From contig NZ_JBQCHP010000001.1 of the NCBI RefSeq assembly GCF_051954575.1, positions 30,092 to 94,091 of the forward strand: 64,000 nucleotides of DNA. Reading direction: 5' to 3'. Positions within the stretch are counted from its first letter, which is position 1. The number at the start of each line of letters is the position of its first letter. The DNA is from Dyella_B sp035690825 (GTDB lineage: Bacteria; Pseudomonadota; Gammaproteobacteria; Xanthomonadales; Rhodanobacteraceae). The notes beneath the pieces were generated by a model that was not told where the DNA came from, searched no databases, and saw only the letters and a program-made list of their open reading frames with translations. The position numbers were made by a program, and so were the translations under genes. Shown piece after piece: positions 15,499 to 24,603 of this stretch.

Positions 15499-17859
15499 TC
15501 ACTCCCGTGTCTTCAGTACAGCGATCAGATCGAGCCGGCCGATGCGCCAGGCGACGATCAGCAGCGATACGACGGCCGATAGCAACACCACCGACATGCC
15601 AATACCGAAGGTGGCCGGCGTCACCACGAAGGGCACCCTGAACAGTTTGGTCTGCATCGCCTGGCTCATGCCCCACGCCAGCCCGGTTCCCATGACACAT
15701 CCAAGCGGCAGCGCGGCGATCACCAGCAGCGCTATTTCGCCGAGCAGTACGTAACTGACCTCGCCTCGCGTAAAACCGAGCACGCGCAAGGTGGCCAGTT
15801 CGTGCGAGCGCTCCGACAGCGCCACGCGTGCGGCGTTGTACACCACGCCGAGCGCGATCACCGCACCGAGGCCGATGTAGAAATCGATCACGATCGTCAT
15901 GCTTTTGGCCATCACTTCGCGCAACGAGGTAATGGCTTGCTCACGGGTCGATACTGCCACCACGGCAGGGATATCCTTCAAATGCCGCAGCAGGGACGGC
16001 AATGCACGGTGATCGACCAGGCCATCGAAAGATGCGGCGCTTCCCGGCGCACCAACCAGGCCAGCCAGTTCCTTTCGATCCATGTACGCCGACACGCCGA
16101 CTTGCTCCGCGGTGATACCTGCCACGGTCAGCGGTACGGTTCGACGCGAACCCTCCAGGAATTCCACGTACAGGCGATCCCCGACATGCGCCTGAATGAG
16201 CCGGGCCAACTGGTCGGATATGACAATGCCTTGGGCGGGGAGGGTGAACGGGTTGCCTGCCTTTTCGCGGAACACGCGCAGTTGCGTGCCGGGTTCGATG
16301 CCCTGCAGGCCAAGCCGCTGCTCCAACTGCTCCCGAGAAACCCGTGCCGCCACCGTCAGTACCGGTTCGACGCGGCGCATGCCCGGCAAGTTTGCCACCT
16401 CGTAACGGGCTCGATCGCTGCCCTGTTCCGACAGGCTGATGACGATGTCTTGCCGGTTGGACTGGAAATAGAAGTCTTCCACCAACGCATCCACCGCATC
16501 GAAAAAAAAGAACAGGCAAACCAGAAGCATGGCCGCCATCGCCACGCCCAGCGAGGTAAAGCCGGTTCGCCACGGCCACCGCACCATGTGGCGGAAAATC
16601 ATTTGCGTCGGCATCGTGGCATGCCTGACCACACCTATCCGGTCGAACAACGTTGCGTGGTAGACCGGTGGCGTGGGAGGCGCCATGGCCGAGGCGGGGG
16701 ACGTTTTCATCGCCCGCGACACCGGCCGTTGCGCGCCCGTGATGGCCGCCACGAACGAACCGATGGCGGCCAGGGCAAAGACCGCGTAGTCGATTTGATA
16801 ATGCAGGAACGGAAAGTGGAAATAACGCTGATACATGGTGGTCATCCACTGGCCCAGCGCCAGCCCGATGCAGGCCCCTCCGAGCACTCCGACCAGAGTG
16901 ATGAGCAATGAGGCTTTCAGGTAATGGCCGCCAACCTCCCAGTTGGTGTAGCCAAACGACTTGAGCAGGCCGATGTACGGTCGTTCGATGTCGATGAGTC
17001 TGGACAGAACCATATGGATAAGGAACGCCGCCACCGCGAGGAAGATGGGTGGGATCACCAGCGCGATCGTGTTGAGCTGGGCAAGTTCCTGGTCGATAAA
17101 CGCGTGACTGGTCTGGTCGACTCTTCCATAGGACGCGTTGCCGCCGTAGCGCGCGAGCATGCGGTCGAGCCGGCTGATCACGTCCTGCTCCGAAACACCT
17201 GGTGCAAGCAGCACGTTCAGGTCGTTGAAGGCGCCCATGAGGTCATAGCCGGCCTCTAAAACAGATCGATCCATCCACATAACGCCGAAGGCCTTGTCGT
17301 CGGGCATCAGTTGTCCGGGCGCCAGCACGTAGACGAATTCAGGCGACAACGCGGTGCCGACGAGGGTGAACGGCTGCTTCTTTCCTCCCAATATCACGCC
17401 AAGCTTCTGTCCTGGTTTGTAACCAAGCGCGCTGGCCATGTTTTCGCTCATGACAAGCTCGTTGCGTCCCCGCAACGGTAATCGTCCCGCGCGAAGCACA
17501 AGCCGGTTCAGTCGCGGCTGGCCGGTATCGGGAATCGAAATGAGCTCTGCTGCGGAAGGTTCCGGCCTGCCTGGCAAATCCAGTGCGGCGTAATGGGTAA
17601 TGCGCGCATCCCACGCGGCCACTCCGGGAATGCGGCCAACCTCCGTGGCAACCAGCAAGGGGGCACGCTTGAGATGTGAAAAGACATGCGCAAACCGATA
17701 CTCCTCGTAGTACGCATCGCGCGTCGTGCGCAGCGATTCCATGGCGCCGAACGTCATCGCCACGATGGCGAAGCCGCAGGCAATCACCGACGCAATGGCC
17801 AGTACCTGGCTTTTCAACCGCCATAGATCGCGAAGCAATTTTCGGTTCAAGGTAGCCAT
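15499..17859 (-). CDS. FtsX/MacB-type ABC transporter permease
   Basis: 786 residues from ATG 17859, one base after the ATPase stop; an upstream in-frame extension lies inside the ATPase gene. It has a long form with two FtsX domains: an N-terminal helix (about 20-40), a large periplasmic domain, a helix bundle at about 255-390, a further helix and periplasmic domain, and a final bundle (about 670-780) ending IAVLKTRE. This duplicated architecture is typical of DevC/LolC-like exporters that work with HlyD adaptors. The likely job is extrusion of a lipid, peptide or antibiotic; nothing in the sequence decides which. Confidence 0.9.
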   Translation of the reverse strand: MATLNRKLLRDLWRLKSQVLAIASVIACGFAIVAMTFGAMESLRTTRDAYYEEYRFAHVFSHLKRAPLLVATEVGRIPGVAAWDARITHYAALDLPGRPEPSAAELISIPDTGQPRLNRLVLRAGRLPLRGRNELVMSENMASALGYKPGQKLGVILGGKKQPFTLVGTALSPEFVYVLAPGQLMPDDKAFGVMWMDRSVLEAGYDLMGAFNDLNVLLAPGVSEQDVISRLDRMLARYGGNASYGRVDQTSHAFIDQELAQLNTIALVIPPIFLAVAAFLIHMVLSRLIDIERPYIGLLKSFGYTNWEVGGHYLKASLLITLVGVLGGACIGLALGQWMTTMYQRYFHFPFLHYQIDYAVFALAAIGSFVAAITGAQRPVSRAMKTSPASAMAPPTPPVYHATLFDRIGVVRHATMPTQMIFRHMVRWPWRTGFTSLGVAMAAMLLVCLFFFFDAVDALVEDFYFQSNRQDIVISLSEQGSDRARYEVANLPGMRRVEPVLTVAARVSREQLEQRLGLQGIEPGTQLRVFREKAGNPFTLPAQGIVISDQLARLIQAHVGDRLYVEFLEGSRRTVPLTVAGITAEQVGVSAYMDRKELAGLVGAPGSAASFDGLVDHRALPSLLRHLKDIPAVVAVSTREQAITSLREVMAKSMTIVIDFYIGLGAVIALGVVYNAARVALSERSHELATLRVLGFTRGEVSYVLLGEIALLVIAALPLGCVMGTGLAWGMSQAMQTKLFRVPFVVTPATFGIGMSVVLLSAVVSLLIVAWRIGRLDLIAVLKTRE

Positions 17860-17860
17860 G

Positions 17861-18568
17861 TCACCAGTGCAACGATGAGGCGGGCAGGCGCTTGTCGTGC
17901 CCGGCGATTTGCGCGATACCGCCATCGGCAAATGAAACCACGCGATCCCCCATGTTCGCGATCGACGCGTTGTGCGTGATGATCACTGCGGTGGTTTTGA
18001 GCTCTGCGTTGATCTGTTCGATGGCCTCAAGCACGGTGATGCCGGTGGGCGAGTCCAGGGCGCCGGTGGGCTCGTCGCACAGCAAAATGTCCGGACGCTT
18101 GGCCACCGCGCGTGCAACGGCAACGCGTTGTTGTTCGCCGCCCGACAGTTGCGCAGGGAAATGATGCATCCGGTCCTTGAGCCCCACGACCGCGAGCGCA
18201 TCTTCCGGCCGCATCGGCCTGGCGGCGATCTCGGTGACCAGCGCCACGTTCTCGAGCGCGGTAAGGCCGGGAATCAGGTTATAGAACTGAAACACGAAGC
18301 CGACGTGGTCGCGTCGGTAGAGCGTCAAATCCCGGTCGTTCATGGCGCCCAGGTCATGATCGCGAAAGATGATCGATCCATGCGTGGGGCGGTCGAGCCC
18401 GCCCAGGATGTTCAAGAAAGTGGATTTGCCCGAGCCGGATGGGCCCAGCAGCACCAGCATTTCCGATTCGAGGATCTCCAGCTCGATGCCGCGCAAGGCA
18501 TGTACGTCCACCTCGCCTGAACGGTAGACCTTGGTGAGCCCGGATACATGGAACGCCACGGAAGCCAT
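17861..18568 (-). CDS. ABC transporter ATP-binding protein (LolD/MacB type)
   Basis: 235 residues from ATG 18568. The frame is open further upstream (alternative ATG 18595), but the promoter box and predicted transcription start near 18600 make the inner start more likely. Walker A GPSGSGKST, Q-loop FQFYNL, signature LSGGEQQR, Walker B ILLCDEPTGALD and switch histidine ITHN are all intact. It is the energising subunit of the exporter with the permease (one-base gap) and the HlyD protein. An FNR-type box (18634-18647) precedes it. Confidence 0.93.
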   Translation of the reverse strand: MASVAFHVSGLTKVYRSGEVDVHALRGIELEILESEMLVLLGPSGSGKSTFLNILGGLDRPTHGSIIFRDHDLGAMNDRDLTLYRRDHVGFVFQFYNLIPGLTALENVALVTEIAARPMRPEDALAVVGLKDRMHHFPAQLSGGEQQRVAVARAVAKRPDILLCDEPTGALDSPTGITVLEAIEQINAELKTTAVIITHNASIANMGDRVVSFADGGIAQIAGHDKRLPASSLHW

Positions 18569-18633
18569 AACTGGGGATGCTCGCTCTGCATACATGCGTG
18601 CAAGCCAGGGTAGTGCCGGGTGGGCCGGACCCA

Positions 18634-18647
18634 TTGATCCAGCTCAA
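18634..18647 (-). promoter_or_regulatory. FNR/ANR-type box, ABC exporter promoter
   Basis: TTGATCCAGCTCAA; read toward the exporter it is TTGAGCTGGATCAA, one mismatch. A -10-like TACCCT lies at 18612-18607, one base from class-II spacing. Confidence 0.65.
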
Positions 18648-18679
18648 CGCCCGGCAAATCTCAGCCTTCGCTGGGTTTC

Positions 18680-18693
18680 TTGACCTGGATCAA
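18680..18693 (+). promoter_or_regulatory. FNR/ANR-type box, yjdF-like promoter
   Basis: TTGACCTGGATCAA, an exact match and identical to the hsp20 box at 21400. It lies 92-105 bp before the favoured start of the YjdF-like gene. No convincing -10 is seen at the class-II distance (ACCATG at 18716-18721). Confidence 0.78.
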
Positions 18694-18784
18694 GTCGCTC
18701 TTTCGCCAACGGCAAACCATGGCATCGCTCGTTGGTGCAAACCGCTCCGCGGAGCCGGAGCGTCATGGGTCTGCCGGATACGAA

Positions 18785-19489
18785 ATGCGAAGCGAAACCT
18801 TCCCAAGTGGAACGAACATCCGGACGCGTACTCGAAGATCCGGCGCCTGGTTTCCGTCGACCTTGCTACTGGCGTTTATTGCCATCTGGGTAATGCTGGC
18901 TATCGCTCCCAGGTATCGCCAGGATTGGCTGCTGGAGAACGTGCTGGTGTTTGTCGCGGTGCCCCTGTTCGTGCTCACCTATCGAAGCCTTCGCTTCACC
19001 AATGCCAGCTATCTGTCACTGTTTCTTTTCTTCGTGCTCCACGAGATCGGGGCGCACTATACCTATTCGGAAGTGCCTTACGACGAGTGGTTGACGGCCT
19101 ATCTCGGCTTTTCGCCCAATCATTATTTCGCACTGCCGCGCAACGACTACGACCGATTCGTGCACGCCATGTATGGCCTGCTGATGACGCCCGTCGCCAA
19201 CGAGCTGTTCGCCAACCGCGCTCCGCCACGCGGCCTCTGGCGATGGATCTTTCCGGTCACCTTCATCATGTCGCATTCGCTGATCTACGAACTGGTGGAA
19301 TGGTTTGCGGCCGTCCGTTTCGGCGGCAACCTGGGCGCTGCATACCTGGGGAGCCAGGGCGATCCCTGGGATGCACAACGGGACATGCTGATGGCGAGCA
19401 TAGGTAGCATTTTGTCCATGAGCATCATCATCATGGCCGGCCATGCGCAGGGTAGGCGCATGGCCACAAGAGATCCGTCGCTGCGGTAG
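18785..19489 (+). CDS. yjdF: DUF2238/YjdF-family inner-membrane protein
   Basis: 234 residues from ATG 18785, preceded by GGAT; an in-frame ATG at 18719 is possible but has no ribosome site and would fall on the promoter. About six membrane helices. Segments ENVLVFVAVPLFVLTYR, FFVLHEIGAHYTYSEVPYD and SHSLIYELVEW carry conserved H, E and D residues within or beside helices, as in E. coli YjdF (about 209 residues). The conserved acidic/histidine residues hint at a metal or intramembrane enzymatic site, but function is unknown. Its own low-oxygen box suggests regulated expression. Confidence 0.82.
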   Translation: MRSETFPSGTNIRTRTRRSGAWFPSTLLLAFIAIWVMLAIAPRYRQDWLLENVLVFVAVPLFVLTYRSLRFTNASYLSLFLFFVLHEIGAHYTYSEVPYDEWLTAYLGFSPNHYFALPRNDYDRFVHAMYGLLMTPVANELFANRAPPRGLWRWIFPVTFIMSHSLIYELVEWFAAVRFGGNLGAAYLGSQGDPWDAQRDMLMASIGSILSMSIIIMAGHAQGRRMATRDPSLR

Positions 19490-19525
19490 GGAAACACCCG
19501 TCGCCGCATCATGCGCGCTGCAGCT

Positions 19526-20350
19526 TCAGTGACGCATCCATACTGGCAGGCTCGCCTGTTCGAGTACTTCCTTGGTAGCGCCGCCGAGCACGCGTTCGCG
19601 CAATCGCGTGTGACCGTAGCCACCCATCACAAGCAGGTCTGCGCCGGTGCGGTTGGCCGCCTGCAGCAAGTCGTTGCCGATGCTTTTGCCATGTCTTCCG
19701 ACAGTGGACGATTGCGGGGCCAGTCCGTGCCGCCGCAGGTAGCGGGTCAGGTCGAACCGGGGCTGCCATGCAGCGGTGGGCGAGGCTGGATCGGTACTTT
19801 CGAGCACGGCGATATGCCGTGCGCGCGTGAGGATCGGCAGTGCCGCATGGATCGCGCGCAGCGAGGTCATCGAACCGTTCCATGCGATGGCCACGCAATC
19901 GAGCGCGAAGGGTTTTTCGTAAGCGGCCGGCACGATGAGGCATGGGATGTCGCAACTGAGCATGATGTCGCCCATCGCCGAAGGCGATCCCCATACGCTG
20001 GCCACGTCGCTGCCAAGCACCAGCAGATCGTGCCAGTTGCTGGCCACCGCCAGGCATTCGGGCACGTAGCCCTGGGCGACCTGCCACGCGGCTTTTTCGA
20101 GATGGCGTTGGCGCGCCTCGGCCAGAAAGCCGGCTTCGGCCTTGCAGGCTTCTTCGACGAGCTGGCGTACCTGGTCGGCCCATTCCTCCACGAAGCCGGG
20201 TACCTCGTAGGCGGGCAGGCCCATTTGGGGCGACGGGCAGATGCAGATGCCGGTCAGCTGCGCGTCGAAGGCAGCGGCGAACGCGGCGGCGTAGTCCATG
20301 TGCCTGGGCCAGGCATGAAACGATTCGGTGTAGACGGCGATGTCCTTCAT
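19526..20350 (-). CDS. Tandem-domain universal stress protein
   Basis: 274 residues from ATG 20350, chosen because GGAG lies six bases upstream. Two UspA folds lie in tandem: residues 1-145 and about 150-274. The second carries the nucleotide-binding signature GGYGHTRLRERVLGGAT; the first (GSDVASVWGSPSAMGDIML) is degenerate. Tandem Usp proteins act in dormancy and anaerobic survival in other bacteria. It is the last gene of a three-gene unit with an attachment-type protein and a DUF3775 protein, all overlapping, so the three are probably made together. Confidence 0.88.
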   Translation of the reverse strand: MKDIAVYTESFHAWPRHMDYAAAFAAAFDAQLTGICICPSPQMGLPAYEVPGFVEEWADQVRQLVEEACKAEAGFLAEARQRHLEKAAWQVAQGYVPECLAVASNWHDLLVLGSDVASVWGSPSAMGDIMLSCDIPCLIVPAAYEKPFALDCVAIAWNGSMTSLRAIHAALPILTRARHIAVLESTDPASPTAAWQPRFDLTRYLRRHGLAPQSSTVGRHGKSIGNDLLQAANRTGADLLVMGGYGHTRLRERVLGGATKEVLEQASLPVWMRH

Positions 20351-20826
20351 GGCTTGCTCCATGCATCAGGCGACATCGAAGAAGTCCGCTCATCGGGAAC
20401 ATGCAGGATCGACAACCCTTCTTCCAGAAAATCGCTGGCCAAGGGCGAGCCGAGCAGATAGAGCGCGGTGCGCCCGTTGTGCGCCTGCTCGGCCGCTTCG
20501 CGGATCGCTTGCCAATCTTCGGCGGAGCTGTTGTCGCGGCCAAGCCACATCAGGGCGACCAGGTCGATCTGATAATCGTCGGGCAAGTCGTCGATGAACG
20601 ATACAAGCTCCTGCCGGATCGGCTCGTTGCGGTAATCGTTCTCGTGTTCGGCGTACACGTCGACGTTTTCGCAGTCCAGCGGCGTAGGCTCGGTTTCATT
20701 TGTCTCCGAGGCATCCACAAGCAGGTCGGTATTCTCGTATTCGTGGAGCTTGTCCACGATGAAGTGCACGGTATCTACCGGAATGGCAAACGGCTGCTCG
20801 GGGATGGTGGATCTGCTCGAGATCAT
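20347..20826 (-). CDS. DUF3775-like acidic protein
   Basis: 159 residues from ATG 20826, which overlaps the stop of the upstream gene (ATGA). The C-terminal half has the motif LVALMWLGRDNSSAEDWQAI and RTALYLLGSPLASDFLEEGL that I associate with DUF3775; a strongly acidic middle part (about 35-75) is variable. No catalytic residues are recognisable. The stop overlaps the start region of the universal stress protein gene, so the products are translationally coupled and may act together. Confidence 0.72.
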   Translation of the reverse strand: MISSRSTIPEQPFAIPVDTVHFIVDKLHEYENTDLLVDASETNETEPTPLDCENVDVYAEHENDYRNEPIRQELVSFIDDLPDDYQIDLVALMWLGRDNSSAEDWQAIREAAEQAHNGRTALYLLGSPLASDFLEEGLSILHVPDERTSSMSPDAWSKP

Positions 20827-21296
20827 GAAGCGACACTCGCAGCGTTGGGCGCGGCCACGCCGTCCTGCCAAATGCGGGTGCGCAGGTCGGTCGTGGACAG
20901 TTTCAGGAAGTCGTTGCCGACCTCGTCGACCACGCACGCCAGGGTTTGCTCGTCCAGGTGTTTGTGCAATACACCGAGAAAACGTGGTGGCGCGATCAGC
21001 ACCAGTTGGTCGTAACGGCGTTCCAGGCGGCCACGGCGCATGACGTCGCTCAGGATGGCCGCGAACTGGTCCTGATGCTTGACGCGCAGCGTGGTCCTCG
21101 GCTCGATCGCATGGCGCGCCGGACCGTTGCTTTCCTGCGCACGCGGCAGGCGGCCATGGGCAGGATGTTGCCCGGGCGTCCGGCTGTCGGGATGCGCGTA
21201 GCAAGCAATCTCGATCAGATTCGCTTCTTTTTGCGGCAATTCGAACAGGCGAGCCTTGGCGGCGTCGGCAACCAGTACCCAGGTTTTCTTCGACAT
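20823..21296 (-). CDS. Host-attachment-family protein (stress-island copy)
   Basis: 157 residues from ATG 21296 with a GGAAG ribosome site about nine bases upstream. The N-terminus KKTWVLVADAAKARLFEL and the segment YDQLVLIAPPRFLGVLHKHL match the family annotated as required for attachment to host cells. That name comes from a plant-associated bacterium; in stress islands the protein is more often cytoplasmic and of unknown role. It has a fold reminiscent of release-factor/Pelota domains (from memory, low certainty). First gene of the usp unit; the divergent Hsp20 gene shares the promoter gap with an FNR-type box. Confidence 0.8.
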   Translation of the reverse strand: MSKKTWVLVADAAKARLFELPQKEANLIEIACYAHPDSRTPGQHPAHGRLPRAQESNGPARHAIEPRTTLRVKHQDQFAAILSDVMRRGRLERRYDQLVLIAPPRFLGVLHKHLDEQTLACVVDEVGNDFLKLSTTDLRTRIWQDGVAAPNAASVAS

Positions 21297-21399
21297 GATG
21301 GCGCTTCCCATATGTTGGCGCTTGTCAGCTTAGGCGGGCGGTATGGCTGCAACTTGATGGCCGTCAACAAAAGCCGACGGGAAAAACGGGCCGCAACGA

Positions 21400-21413
21400 T
21401 TGACCTGGATCAA
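21400..21413 (+). promoter_or_regulatory. FNR/ANR-type box, hsp20 promoter
   Basis: TTGACCTGGATCAA, exact match. A -10-like TAGGCT sits at 21436-21441, precisely at class-II spacing for a start near 21448, toward hsp20. It may also serve the divergent attachment/DUF3775/usp unit, though no -10 is visible that way. Confidence 0.85.
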
Positions 21414-21503
21414 CAGCCAATGCTGCGCCGACGGCTAGGCTAAGCAAGGACCCGGGACACGGGAGCCCGGGCCACCCTGGAATATTGCGGAGGATGATTT
21501 GCC

Positions 21504-21947
21504 ATGGCCAACCTTACACGCTGGAGTCCCTTCAAAACCCTTGCGCGTTTCGAACAGCAGACGCCTTTCGAAGAGCTTTTCAACGGCTTCGGGCTGCGCC
21601 CGCGCTGGTCGGAACTGGAGATGCCCGAAATGCGCATCGACGTGACGGAGAACGAGCGGTCCTACGCCGTCAAGGCGGAAATTCCGGGCGTCGGCAAAGA
21701 CGACATCGACGTCTCGATCGACGGCAACCAGGTGTCGATCAGCGCCGAGGTCAAGCGCGAAACCAAGAAAAAGGACGATGAGCGGGAGATCTGCACGGAG
21801 CGGTACTACGGGCAGGTCTATCGTTCCTTCGGCCTTCCGGGCGAAGTGGACAATACGAAGGCAAGCGCGCATTACGAAAATGGCGTGCTCACGCTCGACC
21901 TGCCGAAGAAGGGAAACGGCAACGCGCGCAAAGTAACGATCAGCTGA
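21504..21947 (+). CDS. Small heat-shock protein Hsp20
   Basis: 147 residues with an alpha-crystallin domain at about 45-140: the strand EMRIDVTENERSYAVKAEIP, the DDIDVSIDGNQVSISAE stretch, and the closing motif ENGVLTLDLPKK (the conserved GVL). It is an ATP-independent holdase that keeps unfolding proteins soluble. Preceded by a class-II FNR-type promoter, as seen for hsp20 in other low-oxygen regulons. Confidence 0.95.
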   Translation: MANLTRWSPFKTLARFEQQTPFEELFNGFGLRPRWSELEMPEMRIDVTENERSYAVKAEIPGVGKDDIDVSIDGNQVSISAEVKRETKKKDDEREICTERYYGQVYRSFGLPGEVDNTKASAHYENGVLTLDLPKKGNGNARKVTIS

Positions 21948-21963
21948 GCATTGCGGGTACTCG

Positions 21964-21988
21964 CCGTGCCGGCTCGATGCCGGCACGG
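21964..21988 (+). other. Perfect 10-bp stem-loop between hsp20 and the esterase gene
   Basis: The arms 21964-21973 and 21979-21988 are exact reverse complements around a five-base loop (TCGAT). No T-run follows, so it is not a standard terminator. It could stabilise the hsp20 mRNA end or reduce read-through into the next gene 20 bp downstream. Confidence 0.55.
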
Positions 21989-22008
21989 CAATTACGAGGT
22001 CTGGAACC

Positions 22009-23304
22009 ATGCCAAGCCATTCGGCGCTGGAAGCGATTCGCGGCGAAGCCCTTCGGCTGGGCAATGGCATGCGTGATTACGACGCCTTGCTTGAAAGTGT
22101 CGGCGAACGAAGCCTGGTTTTGCTGGGCGAGGCCACCCACGGCACGCAGGAGTTTTATCGCATGCGCGCCGACATCAGCATGCGGCTCATCGAGGAGCGT
22201 GGCTTCGATGCCGTGGCAGTGGAGGCGGATTGGCCCGACGCCTATCGGCTCAACCGCTACGTGCGCGGGGAAGGGGGCGATGCCGACATCCGCCTGGCGT
22301 TCGGCGATTTCCAGCGTTTTCCGCGCTGGATGTGGTGCAACGAAGAAGTGCTGCGCTTCATCAAGACGTTGCGCGCGCTCAATGACGCACGAAAACCCAC
22401 CGCACATGCCGGTTTCTTTGGGCTGGACATGTACAGCCTGTACCGATCGGCTCAGGCGGTGGTGGATTATCTCGCCGGCGTGGACGAGGAACAGGCCGCC
22501 ATTGCCAAGCGCCAGTACGCGGCGATGGACCACGTGCGCGATCCGCAACGCTACGGTTACGAGGCTGTGCACGGGCTTCGTCCGGATTGCCGGCGAGCGG
22601 TGCGCGAACGCCTGATGGCGCTGTGGAAACGCGCACCCGAATACCTGGACAAGGACGGGCGCGATGCCGCCGACGCGTTTTTCTTCGCCGAACGCAACGC
22701 GCAAGTGGTGGCGAGCGCCGAGACCTACTATCGCGCCATGTTCGGTTCGCGCGCCGAAAGCTGGAACGTGCGCGACGAACACATGGTGCATACCCTGTTC
22801 GCGCTGCAGGGCCATCTGCGCGCCATGGGCGGCACGGGCAAGATCGTGGTGTGGGCGCACAATTCGCATCTTGGCGATGCGCGGGCCACCGAGATGTCGC
22901 AGCGGGGCGAGTGGAATGTGGGCCAGCTCGTGCGGCAGCAGGCAGGCAGCGATGCGGCGTTTTCCGTAGGTTTCACTACCGCCACCGGCACGGTCACCGC
23001 CGCCTACGAATGGGACGGCGAACCCGAATGCCGCCCGGTGCGGATGGCACTGGCAGACAGCTACGAGCACCTGTTCCACAGCAGCCGGTTGGATCGCTTC
23101 TATCTGCCGATGCAAGGCGACGCCGCCCGCGCGTTGGGCGCACCCATGCTCGAACGCGCTATCGGCGTGCTGTATCGCCCGGAGACGGAATACGAAAGCC
23201 ATTACTTCGTCGCCTCGCTGCCGGCGCAGTTCGATGCGGTATTCCATCTGGACGAAACCAGTGCGGTGCAGCCGATGGATACGGTGGCTGCGCAAGCGGC
23301 GTGA
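22009..23304 (+). CDS. Erythromycin-esterase-like hydrolase
   Basis: 431 residues. The family signature GEATHGTQEFYRMRADI (about residues 41-57) carries the catalytic Glu and His of the EreA/EreB and succinoglycan-biosynthesis-related group. Further conserved pieces are EADWPDAYRLNRYVRG, FFGLDMYSL and VVWAHNSHLGDARA. Only a few members hydrolyse macrolides; most, including copies in stress islands, have no known substrate, so antibiotic resistance should not be assumed. It follows hsp20 by 61 bp with a stem-loop between, and is followed by an FNR-type promoter for the next gene. Confidence 0.88.
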   Translation: MPSHSALEAIRGEALRLGNGMRDYDALLESVGERSLVLLGEATHGTQEFYRMRADISMRLIEERGFDAVAVEADWPDAYRLNRYVRGEGGDADIRLAFGDFQRFPRWMWCNEEVLRFIKTLRALNDARKPTAHAGFFGLDMYSLYRSAQAVVDYLAGVDEEQAAIAKRQYAAMDHVRDPQRYGYEAVHGLRPDCRRAVRERLMALWKRAPEYLDKDGRDAADAFFFAERNAQVVASAETYYRAMFGSRAESWNVRDEHMVHTLFALQGHLRAMGGTGKIVVWAHNSHLGDARATEMSQRGEWNVGQLVRQQAGSDAAFSVGFTTATGTVTAAYEWDGEPECRPVRMALADSYEHLFHSSRLDRFYLPMQGDAARALGAPMLERAIGVLYRPETEYESHYFVASLPAQFDAVFHLDETSAVQPMDTVAAQAA

Positions 23305-23322
23305 CGCGGCAGGCTCGCGCAC

Positions 23323-23336
23323 TTGATCTCCATCAA
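23323..23336 (+). promoter_or_regulatory. FNR/ANR-type box, old yellow enzyme promoter
   Basis: TTGATCTCCATCAA, exact match, starting 18 bases after the esterase stop. TAGCCT at 23358-23363 is a -10 at exact class-II spacing (start near 23371), 30 bases before the ATG. Confidence 0.85.
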
Positions 23337-23400
23337 CACGGAGATATCCAGGTTGCCTAGCCTGGGATCTTGTCCGAGGAAGCGTTCGCACGAGAAGGCC

Positions 23401-24531
23401 ATGTCGCAAGCGACCACCCATGCCGTACAGCTGGAAGCCTTGTTCCAGCCCATCCAGCTCGGTCCCTATCAACTTGCCAACCGCATCGTGATGGCGCCGC
23501 TCACGCGCAGCCGGGCCACGGAGCAGGGTGTGCCGACGGCGCTGATGGCCGAATATTACGCACAGCGCGCATCGGCCGGCCTCATCATCAGCGAAGGCGT
23601 GAACATTTCCCCGCAGGGGCGGGGCTACATGCGTACGCCAGGCCTTTACGACCGGGCGCAGGTGGCAGGCTGGCGCAAAGTCACCGACGCGGTGCATGCG
23701 CAAGGCGGGCGGATCTACGCGCAGCTGTGGCACGTGGGGCGCATCTCGCATCCTTCCTTGCAGCCCTACGGTGCCTTGCCGGTCGGTCCTTCGCCGGTTC
23801 GTCCCGAAGCATCCGTCTTCACCCAGGACGGCTACAAGCCGTGCGTAAAACCGCACATGCTCACCAGCGACGAGATCTACGGCATCGTCGAGCAATACCG
23901 CGAAGCGGCGCGGCATGCCTTGCAGGCAGGCTTCGACGGCGTCGAAATCCATGCCGCCAACGGTTATCTGCTGGAGCAATTCCTGCGCGACAGCGTCAAC
24001 CAGCGCACCGATCATTTCGGCGGCCCGCGGGAAAACCGCGCGCGATTCCTGCTGGAAGTGCTCGAGGCGGTCATCGACGCAGCCGGCAGTGCGCGCGTGG
24101 GCATCCGGCTTTCGCCGTTCGGCCTGGTCAACGACGCCGCGCTCGACAGTGATCCGCCCGGCACATGCGGCTACGTCGTGGACAAGCTCAATGCGTTTGG
24201 CGTGAGCTACCTGCACATGATCGAAGGATCGCCGCAAGGGCCGCGCGAGGCGGGCTTCGACTGGCAGATCCTGCGCAGGCGCTTCCAGGGCAGATACATC
24301 GCCAACAACGGCTACGACCTTCCGATGGCGCTGGATGCCTGCAACCGGCATCGCGCCGACATGGTTTCTTTCGGGCGCGCCTACATCGCCAATCCCGACC
24401 TGGTGGAACGCTTCAAGCGCGGTGCGCCGCTGAGCGAGCCGGACCGCAGCACGTTCTTCGGCGGCGATGCCAAGGGCTACACCGATTACCCCTGCCTGTC
24501 GCAGGAAGGCTTGCACTTCGCCGGTGCATGA
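23401..24531 (+). CDS. Old yellow enzyme family NADH:flavin oxidoreductase
   Basis: 376 residues from ATG 23401; the longer open frame runs back over the promoter box. It has the FMN barrel of old yellow enzymes: NRIVMAPLTRSRA at the N-terminus, the substrate pair His/Asn in GVEIHAANGYLLEQFL, and YIANNGYD and FGRAYIANPDL near the phosphate site. Members reduce activated C=C bonds, nitro compounds or nitrate esters with NAD(P)H. In this setting it could serve as an electron sink or detoxify electrophiles at low oxygen (inference). Confidence 0.93.
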   Translation: MSQATTHAVQLEALFQPIQLGPYQLANRIVMAPLTRSRATEQGVPTALMAEYYAQRASAGLIISEGVNISPQGRGYMRTPGLYDRAQVAGWRKVTDAVHAQGGRIYAQLWHVGRISHPSLQPYGALPVGPSPVRPEASVFTQDGYKPCVKPHMLTSDEIYGIVEQYREAARHALQAGFDGVEIHAANGYLLEQFLRDSVNQRTDHFGGPRENRARFLLEVLEAVIDAAGSARVGIRLSPFGLVNDAALDSDPPGTCGYVVDKLNAFGVSYLHMIEGSPQGPREAGFDWQILRRRFQGRYIANNGYDLPMALDACNRHRADMVSFGRAYIANPDLVERFKRGAPLSEPDRSTFFGGDAKGYTDYPCLSQEGLHFAGA

Positions 24532-24603
24532 GGCGATCGAATGGCGGATCGATAGGCGCGTCAGCCTGGTCGTGAAAGCAGTTGAACCTGCGAGGAGTGA
24601 CTT

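Noticed and set aside
22009..23304. A macrolide resistance gene
   Set aside because: The family match is real, but most members near stress genes have no known antibiotic substrate, and nothing mobile is nearby.
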